64,000 nucleotides of DNA from Bacteroidales bacterium (GCA_017960905.1 JAGCYH010000020.1:1-64000), one strand, 5' to 3'; numbered from the stretch's first letter, positions 1 to 9,195 are shown. The notes: generated from the letters alone by a model not told the origin. Program-made: numbers and translations.

Positions 1-188
1 AGCTCATGAGCTAAGGTGCGGGCGTTGTCGTACTGGTTGTAGATGAAGCCGTAGTGGCGCCCTACTGGCATGTAGCCGGATACCACTTCGTTGGTTTTCT
101 TGCTGCCACGTGCGCTACCCGCACACGACCGCGCACCGCACGTAGTGCGGTGTAGCGTAATATGTATGTGTCTCGCTACGGCGGTCAT
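1..188 (-). pseudogene. 5'-truncated, window-edge copy of the toxin zinc-peptidase region
   Basis: An open frame runs leftward from an ATG at 188 off the window edge (62 codons visible). From about residue 30 it reads KTNEVVSGYMPVGRHYGFIY and on to AHEL, nearly the same as the stretch just before and into the HELAH zinc motif of the large toxin encoded at 3071-9106. The matching DNA (about 1-105 against 6583-6687) is roughly 80-85% identical by eye. The first 28 residues have no counterpart in the large toxin, form no signal peptide, and contain an 8-bp hairpin (134-152, loop GTA). The N-terminal FnIII part is absent. I infer a truncated or recombined paralogue, possibly an orphan toxin module whose C-terminal domain lies beyond the edge. 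It could still be expressed from the -7 box at 209-216. Confidence 0.6.
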
Positions 189-208
189 GGTTACTAATCG
201 TTTGATTA

Positions 209-216
209 CAAAGATA
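209..216 (-). promoter_or_regulatory. Bacteroidetes -7 box (TATCTTTG) for the edge gene
   Basis: On the minus strand TATCTTTG matches the Bacteroidetes -7 consensus TAnnTTTG and lies 20 nt before the ATG at 188. No good -33 TTTG is seen at the usual 18-20 nt upstream. The gap 189-326 is otherwise AT-rich and holds nothing else I recognise. Confidence 0.45.
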
Positions 217-326
217 TTATTTTTACTTTTTGTTTTTAAAGTTAATATTATTTTTATTTTAATTGTTTGATTTTCTGAGGGTTATTGCATATTTGCGTGA
301 TTGGATTGCTAAGCCAGTCGAACAGA

Positions 327-695
327 CTATTCGCCGTTCTTACTTTTCTCTGCCTCTGCATTGTATTTATCAATCTTGGCTTGCCATTCTGCATCCCAGA
401 TGTACTCCATGTCAACCTTTCCATCAGGATACAACGTTAACTTCGCCTTATTCCAATCCTTGTGAATAGGTGGTTGAGTCTGGGTGATGGTGTAAAGTTT
501 CATAATGGCTTTGGCCTCATGAAATCCTAAATGAAGATGAAGATTATTTTTCTCATTGTTAAGGAAAGACCAACAACAGAAGCCCACGAAATTTTCTTGT
601 CTCTGTATCTCAACAAGAATTCTATCAAATGGCTGCTGATGATTTTTGTTGAGAATATCATTAGCTAACAATGATAGTATTTCTGATTCGTCCAT
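327..695 (-). CDS. YezG-like immunity protein for the downstream-coded nuclease toxin
   Basis: A small acidic protein of 122 residues from the ATG at 695. An upstream ATG at 731 would add 12 residues but overlap the toxin gene by 32 nt. The ATG at 695 is 4 nt after the toxin stop codon and is preferred. The C-terminal half has a strand pattern KLTLYPDGKVDMEYIWD followed by a charged helix, which resembles the YezG/DUF600 immunity family that pairs with non-specific nuclease toxins. It has no signal peptide, so it would act in the cytoplasm, where it would bind and block the nuclease of the preceding gene (700-2034). The gene is AT-rich like the toxin's C-terminal half, so the two probably moved as one cassette. 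The family assignment is by eye; the immunity role follows mainly from position. Confidence 0.6.
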   Translation of the reverse strand: MDESEILSLLANDILNKNHQQPFDRILVEIQRQENFVGFCCWSFLNNEKNNLHLHLGFHEAKAIMKLYTITQTQPPIHKDWNKAKLTLYPDGKVDMEYIWDAEWQAKIDKYNAEAEKSKNGE

Positions 696-699
696 ATTA

Positions 700-2034
700 C
701 TATTGATTAAAGAAAGGTCTATTATACTCAACTCCGTCTATCCAAAAGTCAACTTGAAAGCCATCAGGTCTTTTTGATTCTCCATCAAATATTGCTTTGA
801 TTTCTATTTCAACCTTCTTACCATCCTTCAATGATTTCGCCCACTCATCTTCCATAACTTTCCATGCACCTTGATTAAGTGTTGCAGACTGAGGATAAAG
901 GTTTATCTGTTCTCCAGGACCGAAGAAACGAGCTGCCACTATATGTCCACCTTGGTCAGCGCCTTTATCTCCATCCTTTATATCAACAGCTCGCGTTTGC
1001 TGATTGCCAAGACGAGTGTCTGCAGTTTCAACAGCCCTTTTATCTATTTTGTCTATATGTTTACCAAGGTCAACTTTAGTATGTTCTACACGTCCTAAAG
1101 CATCTGTATAATACTCTATTCCATCCACTTCATAACGAGTGTTTCTTATCAATGGTTCAAAATTCAAAAGTTCGTTACCCTTTTCTCCTTTAGAAATTCG
1201 ACCTTGAGCTACAATTTTATCTTCATATACTGTAGCCAATTCCTTTCCAGAAGAGTTTTTTACAACTACTCCATTTCCACTTTTCTCAAATTTCCAGCCT
1301 TGGGGCCATGAAGAAATGTCTTCAAGTAATGATATTTTCTTGCGAAGAGGGTCTGAACAATCTTTTAGTTTTTTCCAGGCCTCCACCGAACCCGATATGT
1401 TGCTCTTGGGCGCCACATAATTAGTGTCGCGCTCACCAAAGGTGAGCGACGACGCCACATCGTATGCTTTGTTGACGTTTACCGCTACGCGGAAACGCTC
1501 TTTCTCGAATCCGATTTTTACGCCGCCACCCACGCGGCGGTATATAGCCTCGGTGTGCACACTGTCGATAGCCTGGCTCTTGTAGTACCGGCCATAATAC
1601 GCCGCAAAACGCCATGGCATTTCGGGAGGCGTTAGTTCAACGCCGCCACCCATAAACTCGCGCCCCGACATGGTGTAGGGCGAAAACGACATCGACGCAT
1701 AACCCATGTATGTCTTTATCCACCGCCACGACGGCGATATGGAAAACCTATTGAACGGACATGTGAGCGTAGATGTGAGGGCATTGTTGGTATAGGCAAA
1801 ACTCATTGGCACACTTACCACGCCGAAGGCCGTCAGGTTGAGCGAGCCCGACAGATAGTATGTAAACTCCTTCTGCGCCGAAGCCGAGTCGAGCGGCGTG
1901 ATGTACACACCGCTGGCCGTAAGTCCGCCCGACACCGCTACCGGGTCGGCCGCAGCCACCTGCTCAACGTCCTGCGCGTAACTCTTGGCCGAGATCAGCG
2001 TTAGGGTTAATAGTATTGATATATGACGTTTCAT
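700..2034 (-). CDS. Chimeric secreted protein: barrel-like N-terminus plus C-terminal DNA/RNA non-specific endonuclease
   Basis: 444 residues with a signal peptide (MKRHISILLTLTLISAKSYAQ). Residues about 30-205 are strand-rich with aromatic motifs (FNRFSISPSWRWIKTYMGY, SFSPYTMSGREFMGGGVEL). This resembles the N-terminal outer-membrane-associated domain of long Bacteroidetes surface proteins, though I cannot give a firm family name. From about residue 215 (nt 1390) the coding sequence becomes clearly AT-rich. The last 150 residues carry the Endonuclease_NS_2 pattern: RYEVDGIEYYTDALGRV, then D360-Q-G-G-H364 as the catalytic His motif, then N378 and N387 as candidate metal-binding Asn. It would cleave nucleic acid without sequence specificity in a target cell. 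It is followed 4 nt later by a YezG-like immunity gene. The composition switch and the short N-terminal part suggest a recombinant orphan toxin module. Confidence 0.7.
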   Translation of the reverse strand: MKRHISILLTLTLISAKSYAQDVEQVAAADPVAVSGGLTASGVYITPLDSASAQKEFTYYLSGSLNLTAFGVVSVPMSFAYTNNALTSTLTCPFNRFSISPSWRWIKTYMGYASMSFSPYTMSGREFMGGGVELTPPEMPWRFAAYYGRYYKSQAIDSVHTEAIYRRVGGGVKIGFEKERFRVAVNVNKAYDVASSLTFGERDTNYVAPKSNISGSVEAWKKLKDCSDPLRKKISLLEDISSWPQGWKFEKSGNGVVVKNSSGKELATVYEDKIVAQGRISKGEKGNELLNFEPLIRNTRYEVDGIEYYTDALGRVEHTKVDLGKHIDKIDKRAVETADTRLGNQQTRAVDIKDGDKGADQGGHIVAARFFGPGEQINLYPQSATLNQGAWKVMEDEWAKSLKDGKKVEIEIKAIFDGESKRPDGFQVDFWIDGVEYNRPFFNQ

Positions 2035-2083
2035 ATCAGCCTTCTATTGTTGTATCTTTGTCAGAACTATATACCATATCATT

Positions 2084-3067
2084 TTACTTTTCAAACACTC
2101 TAAGTTCTTGTAAATCATCGATAAACACATACACCTTATCGTCAGTTACCACGGGTGCGCCTATGGTTACTTTTTTCTTGATATTGAGCGGCACACGCTC
2201 AACGAGTTCCCGCTTGTCAACATCTATTACGCCTATCTCATTCCCGCGGCGGTTGTCTACAAAATAGAGTTGCCGATCATGCATGGTAACATTCCAAGGC
2301 ATAAAATCGAATTCCTCGTCTTCATGTATGAGCGACACATTCAATTCGCCCGTAAAAGGATTTAGTTTTGTTATCCCAATTCCGGGCTTAACCACGTAAC
2401 CTCTACATCCATATAGCATTTTATCTTCGCCTAAAAAGAATGTGTCGGGTTCGTGTCTTGCTTCCGATTGAATTATCCAAAGTCTTTCTCCTGTACGAAT
2501 ATTGAAACCTTGAATCTTTTTGGGCCATGCGCCATATAGGCTTATCACCACCACCACATCGTCAACAACGGGAATGCAACGGCCATTGATTTTCAGATTC
2601 TCGTCTTCCTCTTTGTATTCCCATAGGCGCTCGCCGGTTTTGGTGCACGCTATAACATAACTTTCATTCGGTTCACTTAACAACAGTATTGATGTGTTTT
2701 TGTCATATTTCGGCCAATGAATACCTTTTGACGCTTTTAGACTAAACAAATATTCTTTCCCACATTCAACAAAACGAACATCAACATTACCATCTTCGCG
2801 GCTTTCATACTCTATCCATGTGTCATTTCCCAAAAACATAGGTATAGAAAGTTTAGTCTCTATCAAATTAAATTCGTCATTCTTATATTCATACGTTTTA
2901 TTTCCACTAACCTTACTCAATACACCATTGAATAAAAAAATATAATCGGACACTTCCTTTTGAAACAGAATTTTACCGACACTAAAACTTGTTTCATCTA
3001 TACGAATGATAGAATTATTGTATAGCTCAAAATATTTTATATTTTTAATTGTTGTTTGTGTTTTCAT
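2084..3067 (-). CDS. PQQ-like beta-propeller protein, probable immunity protein of the large toxin
   Basis: 327 residues, no signal peptide. Repeated blade signatures of the PQQ/quinoprotein type are visible (TKTGERLWEY, IRTGERLWII, NPFTGELN, VDKRELVERV), so a cytoplasmic beta-propeller is likely. The ATG lies 3 nt after the stop codon of the 2011-residue toxin, the same arrangement as the second toxin and its YezG-like immunity gene 1.3 kb further on. From this position I infer that it neutralises the PD-(D/E)XK nuclease domain of that toxin. The N-terminal third is AT-rich and the C-terminal two thirds less so. No enzyme signature such as a PQQ-dehydrogenase active site is seen. Without the context it would be annotated only as a PQQ-like domain protein. 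Confidence 0.55.
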   Translation of the reverse strand: MKTQTTIKNIKYFELYNNSIIRIDETSFSVGKILFQKEVSDYIFLFNGVLSKVSGNKTYEYKNDEFNLIETKLSIPMFLGNDTWIEYESREDGNVDVRFVECGKEYLFSLKASKGIHWPKYDKNTSILLLSEPNESYVIACTKTGERLWEYKEEDENLKINGRCIPVVDDVVVVISLYGAWPKKIQGFNIRTGERLWIIQSEARHEPDTFFLGEDKMLYGCRGYVVKPGIGITKLNPFTGELNVSLIHEDEEFDFMPWNVTMHDRQLYFVDNRRGNEIGVIDVDKRELVERVPLNIKKKVTIGAPVVTDDKVYVFIDDLQELRVFEK

Positions 3068-3070
3068 ATT

Positions 3071-6000
3071 TTATTCTGTTTTAAATATTGTTTCAATTAC
3101 AATTTTATTCAATTTATCTTGCTTAAATTTCTTTGAGTCAGTGTAATTCCAATTTTTCAAAACATCAGCGGGCACAGTCCAATCATCAATAGCCTTCTTT
3201 ATAGCGTTTGTCAGTTGTTCTTGTGTAACTTTCTTTCCGTCGAAAATCCATTTGATTTGCGACAGATCGGAAACTTCGGAATTGGCCAAATCCTTGCCAA
3301 ACTGCTCAAGGAAGTTCGAAGGTGGAACTTCTTTAACAGATTTGAACTCGTAGAAGATATTCTTTCCTAAGTTTTCATCATATACTTTTAGGTCAACACG
3401 TCGAATCTTATCGCCAACTTCTTGGTTCACTTCGAATCTCAGTTTTTTGCCTGCAAATTCATTGCCATGCTTACCGATATAACGGACAGTCCACTCTGCG
3501 CCCGCAGAATATGACTGGCCTTTCGACAGTTCGCCAATTACTCTAGAGAAGTTATCTAAATAGATACTGTTCGATTTCACTGCATTTACAAAGTTGCTGC
3601 AGGTTTCCAACACCTCTTCATATTGAACAGTAGATACGCTGTTGCCAAAGAATATGCCCTGGACATCAGATATCACTTCGTCTGTAAAACCAACTTCTTC
3701 GCGTCCTGCCAGTTTACGCAGTTCGTCAACTTTTTCCAACACATTGATGTCCTTACAATCTATAGGATGCTTCTCTCTTATTATATTCCAACTATTTACC
3801 AACTCAGGCTTCTCAAGAAACTTCCTTAGAACGTCTTTGCTGGGGTTGGAAAACTCTTTAATAAAATTAATTTTATCAATGGGTGACAAACTGCTTTTTT
3901 CAAGTAATGTTTGGATTCTTTTTTCGTAATCCCATCCCATTACTTCTAGCTCCATATTATAATAGTAGCTATCCTTTTTATTCAAAGGATTACCTATGTC
4001 AACAATAGTATAGCCATCGTCCTTCATCTTTCTAAGCCACTGCTCGTCTATCACAAACATAGGTTGATCCTTTAGTTGTTCTAAGGTTAATTTAGCGTTT
4101 TTATCATTCGTAATCCTTTTTATATATTCTCTAAACTCCTTTGTTATGTTGTTAGCTTCTTCAACTGTTATATCTTTACCATTATAACTAAGTTTGATTC
4201 CTTGTTGATTCAAATATGTATCGTCTAAAATAACAACGTTTTTGCCAACTTTCTTTTCCAACCCTTGTGTAGCTTCACTAACAGCCTCCATGCCTCTTCC
4301 TATTAAGGCATATTTCCCATTAGTACCTTGATGGATATTTTTTATTGTAATATCTATATTTTTGCCATTAACAACTATACTACCTATTTTCTCTCCTTCT
4401 TTAAAAATACTCTCGACTCTATCTATTTGAGTCATTACTTTTTTACCATTTAAGGCATCCTCGATTCCTTTCGATAATTCTTCACCTTTGAGTTCCTTTA
4501 ACTTATCTGCGTCTGCTTGTTTTATTGTGTTATTCGCAACATAATCATCGACACGAGAGAGCAAAATATCATCTGATACATTTTCAACAACTTCAAATCC
4601 TTTCTTCTCAGAATACTTAACAATTGTATTTTTACCGACTCTCAATGATTCTTTAATTACGACTCCTTCTGGACCGGCAACAAGCAAACTAATAACCCCC
4701 GCAGAAGCTTCGAAATATTTTCCTCTAAACAATGCATATGTCGTGCTTGCTACATCAGAAATAAAGTCTAAGCCTACGAATCCTAAAACGACACCGACTC
4801 CATCTATTACATTAAATACATCTTCATCGATTGGATCAAGTAGATAGTCCCAATAAGATTTAAACGAATGTTCTTCTTCGGGATACTTAAAACCACCAAC
4901 TTTAGGGAAACTGTTTTTTAAATCACTGCCTACAGAATTTCTTCTTATTTCATCTCTCAGTTCGTTAAATGCCTCGGTCTGAATGTAATCTTCTGCATAT
5001 TTGTCAAGATACTCTTCTTTTATATCTACTTTGTTCTCAGGCGAATACTCAACGAGTGCTGAATTTTGGGTTTCATTCAAATAGTCTTCATATAAATCGC
5101 TTTGCCTTTTTATATAATTGTAATTAATTCTATTTTTTATATAGTTTAGCTCATTGTAGTTATAATTTTGGTATTGTGAATTGTGCGGATTATTAAAATT
5201 ATTTCTATTTAATTCATTAAAATCTTCAATTGATTTGTCATAATCCTTTTTTAGTCCTTTTAGCTTGCTCAAGAAACTAACACAATCTTCCTCTTGTAAA
5301 AGCAATATGCGGTAGTTCCAATCATATCCGATTGTATCAGACGCTTCTTTCCGGCAAAACTCAACGGAATTAGTAGCAGAGAATATGCCTTCGTAAACAA
5401 CCAACTTTTTCTTTGTCCACTTAAATACATCCATAATGAATTCACCAATAGGCAGTAGCTCTGCTTTCCCTTCATTAACCCACACTTCCGCAGTGCGGGA
5501 TGTATTATTGTAGTTAGTTTTTATATTTGTGTCATCTATTTCAACACCATTACCATGGTATAGACCTGGCATAAAATAAATTTCACCAAGATCGCGTCCT
5601 ATTCCAGCACACTGAATATATGGTATTGTGATAAGGATATCATTGTCACCCAGACCAGCTCTTTCAAAGACTTTCTTGGCCAATCCGTTCCACGACCGTT
5701 GATTTGTGCATAAAACTTTTACAGGCGCTTTTACTACTATAAAATTCTTATTGTTAAGTTTTTTATAAGCTCTAAGTTTATCAGCGATACGTTCGCCCAA
5801 TTCCGTGTCCTGCAACTTAGAATCGTTTTTCTGTTTGTCTATCTTATTGACAAGTGCATCAATTATTGTTTCGTCATCGTAAATCGCTTTGTCTGTATAT
5901 TTACTATGCTTCTTCGCATATTGGACATAATAATCTGTATTTGATTCTGCAAAATACGTTTTACTAGACTTTGGTAACGAGCAATTACAATCCCCACTAT

Positions 6001-9000
6001 ATGAGATAGTTTTTACTTCATTTCCCGCTTTGTCTTTAATAACAATCTCACTACTTCTTATATATACACGATAGACAGTTGACGCATTAGATAAAATGCC
6101 ATCAATAGGGACAATTTTACTATTATCTTCAAGTAATCCGAATCCTGTTACTTTATGCGGTTCATTTGTGGTAAACGACACAGAATAATCTAAACCATCT
6201 ATACGTAATGTTGCTACTGCACCGCGCGCCTCGGGCGTGACATCGTCGGGGGCATAGAAACCACTTGGTGTATATTTCTCAAGGTCAACTATCTGACCAT
6301 CTGGTAAATAGAAATATCTGTATTCTCTTATAGCATCGATTACACTCTGATCATTTATACATAGGATTTTGGTGCCTTTTTCTCTCCAAGCCTCTGCCTC
6401 ACTCTCATCATCCAGAAATCCCAGAATATTTCTGTGCGTCTCATGCGCCCATTGCCATTGGATATGGTTGAGGGCGGTGCCGCCGTTGTAGTCCATAAGG
6501 TTGGCTGTGGTGCCTTGCTCACCGAGGTACGACTCACTGCCGTCGCTGAAGGTGTGCGAGAGCGAGAGCGCGCCGTGGGCGAGCTCGTGAGCTATGGTGC
6601 GCGCGTAGTCGTACTGGTTGTAGATGAAGCCGTAATGGCGGCCAACGGGCATGTAACCTGCCACAAGCTCGTTGGTTTTTGCTCCTTCGGTGTCGTAGCG
6701 GTCGTAGCACTCTACAAAAAAGAGATAGTAGTCGTCCTGACTTGCCGACGCAGGCAAGGCCTGTATGGCCGTCTTTTGGTCGGTATTGTAGTTGCGGAAG
6801 GTTCCTTTGCCGCCATGCACGAAACTTTTGCCGTTGGCAAAAGTGATCTCTATCGGATCGAGTGCGTCGATTGTTACTTTCACCACGGCCTGGCGGAAGA
6901 TGTCGTTTACATCTTGCTCTAACGTGCTGATATCAGGCATTTTGGCACCGTTCACACTCACAAGGTGAACGTTGATTTCCTTCTCTTTGTACGCCTGTAT
7001 GTTGAGTTTGCCTACTATGTCGCCTTCGGGGTTGTAGCCGTACACGGCCATCGTGCGCTCTTGCGCAGGCGAGTTGAGCTTCAGATAGCCATCGTTCGAG
7101 ACAAGTTCTACTCCGTTGTCGCTGCTGAAACGCACCGACATGGGCGCATCCTGCCCCACGCGGTCGCGGGCGCTGAGAGGCATACTCACGTATGCCGGTC
7201 GGTAGTTGCTGTTTTCGTTTATTGTCGGATAGAGGTCTTGGGGCTGCGTGCCGTCGTAGGCGTCGAAACCGTATATCTGCTCACCGTCGCGCGTGAAGTT
7301 GACCATCTGTACCGTACGTCCGCCAACCTTGGCATCGCGCTCTGCATTGCGCTGGGCTATCAGTATCGGTTCGCCGCCCGTCTTGTTGTACTCCTCGCGC
7401 GACATTATGTCGCCGTCGGGGTTAACAACATACTGCCGCCCTTCCGTATCGGCTATGAGCATGCGCTCATGGCCCGCAAAGGTCTCCGTCGCATCCACGT
7501 ATTTCTCTCCGTCGTACACGTAGTATCTGTCGCCTTCGCGGTACACCGTCTGTATCTCCGACTTCGTGTATTTGTATTCTTTGATGCGGTTGTTGTACGT
7601 CGCACCGGCTATGTTGGTCTTCAGCTCGTCGATGTATGCTTCGACTTCCTCAAATGTGGATTTCGAAAGTGTCAGAGGCAGGTCCATCGAATGCCAGCGG
7701 CCGCTCAGGATGATGTTGTCGGTGTTCACCTTCAGATGGTCGTACTCGAGCAGGAACCGGCAGTGCCAGATGGGCATGTTCATGTACAGCAGACCGCGGT
7801 ACGACTCGCCGTCGGCTTCCTCGGTGGCCGACACTATCTCGAATGTGGTGCGCCCGGTCTTGTTCTCTATCACGTCGCCTTCGGCGAGTGTTTTGAGGTC
7901 GAAATTGGTTATTGTGCGCGGCGCGGGCGGATCTTCGCACACGCACTCGGCGCAGTCGGCGTCGTCGCGTTCGGGACGGTCGTGTATGGCAAAGTCGGCT
8001 CTGCTGAACGTGCGGCTTGTGCGGCTGTTCTCGCATCGGCCCTGTACGCTAACGTGCCACGATGTCGAATACGGAACGGCATCATAGCTGATGCTGTTGT
8101 CCATAATAGTGCCGCTGCGCACTTCCGAACGGTCGTCGTCGTACACTTCGACGTTGTAGCCTGTATGCTGAGGATTGTAGTCCCACGTTATCTCCACGTC
8201 GCCGCCCTTCCCGAACGGGTTGTCGGTGACTTTTACGGCAAGCCCGTCAACAGCAGGACATTCCGACAGGTATTTGAATGTGCGTATGTCGCTTTGTCCT
8301 TTCTTCTCGAAGCTGATGCGCTTCTGCGGGTCGTACGCCGTCACGCGCCAGCAGTAACGCCATCCGGGCTGCATGGCTATGCTGCCCGACGGCAGTGTGA
8401 CGGTTGTGCCTGCGGTCTCGGTGGTGTAGAACGGATGTTGCGTCTCGGCGATTGACTGAGGTGCCGTGCCTTGCACGCGCATCTCCCACAACTCGAACCG
8501 GTACCATATCGCTGCTCCGCCTGTGTATTTCGAGGGTTTCCACGAGAAAATGAGCGGCTCGGCTTCGTTACGCGGCGTCTCTACGCCTTCGAGAGGCGAG
8601 GTCAGCTCTGGCGGCGGACACTGCGACAGCCAGACGACTGTCGTGCCGACGTTAGATATGGTGCGGCCTGTGTGAACATGCTCCAGCCATACGCTCACGC
8701 GCCACAGTCCGTCGCCCAGACGGCCGTTCTTAAGATACTGGCTCTTGGTCAGGCCACTGAAGGTCAGGTTGTCGAGTTTGAGGTATTGGGCAAAGTCGGC
8801 ACCGAAAAGGGCGCGGGCTTCGCCTGCACCCAAAAACATGGGCGTTACCACTTGTGTCTTCGAACTCTCTATAGTCGTATTGCCTTGCTGGAACTTGAAG
8901 TGCAACCGCACGGGCAACTCACTCACCGTCAGGTCGTTGACGATAATGTTGGCCATAAGCGACGTACTGCCGCGCTCCGCCATCGCCTCTAGCGATGCCG

Positions 9001-9106
9001 GATACGGCGGCGTGAATATCGGTGTGATGGTTATCGGCGCCCGCTGAGCCGATAACTTCACTGCTGATATTAGCAGTAATATTATGACCAATAGTCGTCT
9101 TAACAT
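3071..9106 (-). CDS. Large secreted polymorphic toxin: FnIII, zinc peptidase, pre-toxin region, PD-(D/E)XK nuclease
   Basis: 2011 residues. A signal peptide (MLRRLLVIILLLISAVKLSAQ) is followed by FnIII-like domains (about 130-370). Next come a Cys-rich linker (CAECVCEDPP) and a zincin with H840-E-L-A-H844 plus H851 and a downstream NLMDYNGG turn, a pattern common in Bacteroidetes toxins and probably used for self-processing. Later parts are a Tyr/Asn-rich charged stretch, a hydrophobic pre-toxin segment near 1430-1485, a GKYALIGRGME domain near 1600, and a C-terminal nuclease of the restriction-endonuclease fold with E1871, D1905, E1920-x-K1922. Coding is GC-rich up to about residue 950 (nt about 6250) and AT-rich after it, so the C-terminal half looks exchanged. 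No T9SS sorting domain follows the nuclease, and the export route is unknown. It probably shares an operon with the FnIII gene upstream and the beta-propeller gene downstream. Confidence 0.8.
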   Translation of the reverse strand: MLRRLLVIILLLISAVKLSAQRAPITITPIFTPPYPASLEAMAERGSTSLMANIIVNDLTVSELPVRLHFKFQQGNTTIESSKTQVVTPMFLGAGEARALFGADFAQYLKLDNLTFSGLTKSQYLKNGRLGDGLWRVSVWLEHVHTGRTISNVGTTVVWLSQCPPPELTSPLEGVETPRNEAEPLIFSWKPSKYTGGAAIWYRFELWEMRVQGTAPQSIAETQHPFYTTETAGTTVTLPSGSIAMQPGWRYCWRVTAYDPQKRISFEKKGQSDIRTFKYLSECPAVDGLAVKVTDNPFGKGGDVEITWDYNPQHTGYNVEVYDDDRSEVRSGTIMDNSISYDAVPYSTSWHVSVQGRCENSRTSRTFSRADFAIHDRPERDDADCAECVCEDPPAPRTITNFDLKTLAEGDVIENKTGRTTFEIVSATEEADGESYRGLLYMNMPIWHCRFLLEYDHLKVNTDNIILSGRWHSMDLPLTLSKSTFEEVEAYIDELKTNIAGATYNNRIKEYKYTKSEIQTVYREGDRYYVYDGEKYVDATETFAGHERMLIADTEGRQYVVNPDGDIMSREEYNKTGGEPILIAQRNAERDAKVGGRTVQMVNFTRDGEQIYGFDAYDGTQPQDLYPTINENSNYRPAYVSMPLSARDRVGQDAPMSVRFSSDNGVELVSNDGYLKLNSPAQERTMAVYGYNPEGDIVGKLNIQAYKEKEINVHLVSVNGAKMPDISTLEQDVNDIFRQAVVKVTIDALDPIEITFANGKSFVHGGKGTFRNYNTDQKTAIQALPASASQDDYYLFFVECYDRYDTEGAKTNELVAGYMPVGRHYGFIYNQYDYARTIAHELAHGALSLSHTFSDGSESYLGEQGTTANLMDYNGGTALNHIQWQWAHETHRNILGFLDDESEAEAWREKGTKILCINDQSVIDAIREYRYFYLPDGQIVDLEKYTPSGFYAPDDVTPEARGAVATLRIDGLDYSVSFTTNEPHKVTGFGLLEDNSKIVPIDGILSNASTVYRVYIRSSEIVIKDKAGNEVKTISYSGDCNCSLPKSSKTYFAESNTDYYVQYAKKHSKYTDKAIYDDETIIDALVNKIDKQKNDSKLQDTELGERIADKLRAYKKLNNKNFIVVKAPVKVLCTNQRSWNGLAKKVFERAGLGDNDILITIPYIQCAGIGRDLGEIYFMPGLYHGNGVEIDDTNIKTNYNNTSRTAEVWVNEGKAELLPIGEFIMDVFKWTKKKLVVYEGIFSATNSVEFCRKEASDTIGYDWNYRILLLQEEDCVSFLSKLKGLKKDYDKSIEDFNELNRNNFNNPHNSQYQNYNYNELNYIKNRINYNYIKRQSDLYEDYLNETQNSALVEYSPENKVDIKEEYLDKYAEDYIQTEAFNELRDEIRRNSVGSDLKNSFPKVGGFKYPEEEHSFKSYWDYLLDPIDEDVFNVIDGVGVVLGFVGLDFISDVASTTYALFRGKYFEASAGVISLLVAGPEGVVIKESLRVGKNTIVKYSEKKGFEVVENVSDDILLSRVDDYVANNTIKQADADKLKELKGEELSKGIEDALNGKKVMTQIDRVESIFKEGEKIGSIVVNGKNIDITIKNIHQGTNGKYALIGRGMEAVSEATQGLEKKVGKNVVILDDTYLNQQGIKLSYNGKDITVEEANNITKEFREYIKRITNDKNAKLTLEQLKDQPMFVIDEQWLRKMKDDGYTIVDIGNPLNKKDSYYYNMELEVMGWDYEKRIQTLLEKSSLSPIDKINFIKEFSNPSKDVLRKFLEKPELVNSWNIIREKHPIDCKDINVLEKVDELRKLAGREEVGFTDEVISDVQGIFFGNSVSTVQYEEVLETCSNFVNAVKSNSIYLDNFSRVIGELSKGQSYSAGAEWTVRYIGKHGNEFAGKKLRFEVNQEVGDKIRRVDLKVYDENLGKNIFYEFKSVKEVPPSNFLEQFGKDLANSEVSDLSQIKWIFDGKKVTQEQLTNAIKKAIDDWTVPADVLKNWNYTDSKKFKQDKLNKIVIETIFKTE

Positions 9107-9136
9107 TTATATATTTTCAATTTTCAATTTTATTGT

Positions 9137-9157
9137 GTCACCCCTTCGGGGTTTGAC
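9137..9157. other. Stem-loop between the FnIII gene and the large toxin gene
   Basis: GTCA-CCCC, loop TTC, GGGG-TT-TGAC forms an eight-pair hairpin with a two-base bulge in the 89-nt gap. On the transcribed (minus) strand it is followed by ACACAATAAAATT rather than a U run. It is therefore more likely an RNA-processing or attenuation hairpin than a strong intrinsic terminator. Confidence 0.4.
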
Positions 9158-9195
9158 TCATTCAACGGTTGCTTTTGCTCTTTACACTCTACTCT

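Noticed and set aside
6965..8455. Plus-strand frame of 496 codons opposite the large toxin
   Set aside because: It lies antisense to the FnIII and peptidase part, has no recognisable domain, and is a product of GC-rich coding on the other strand.
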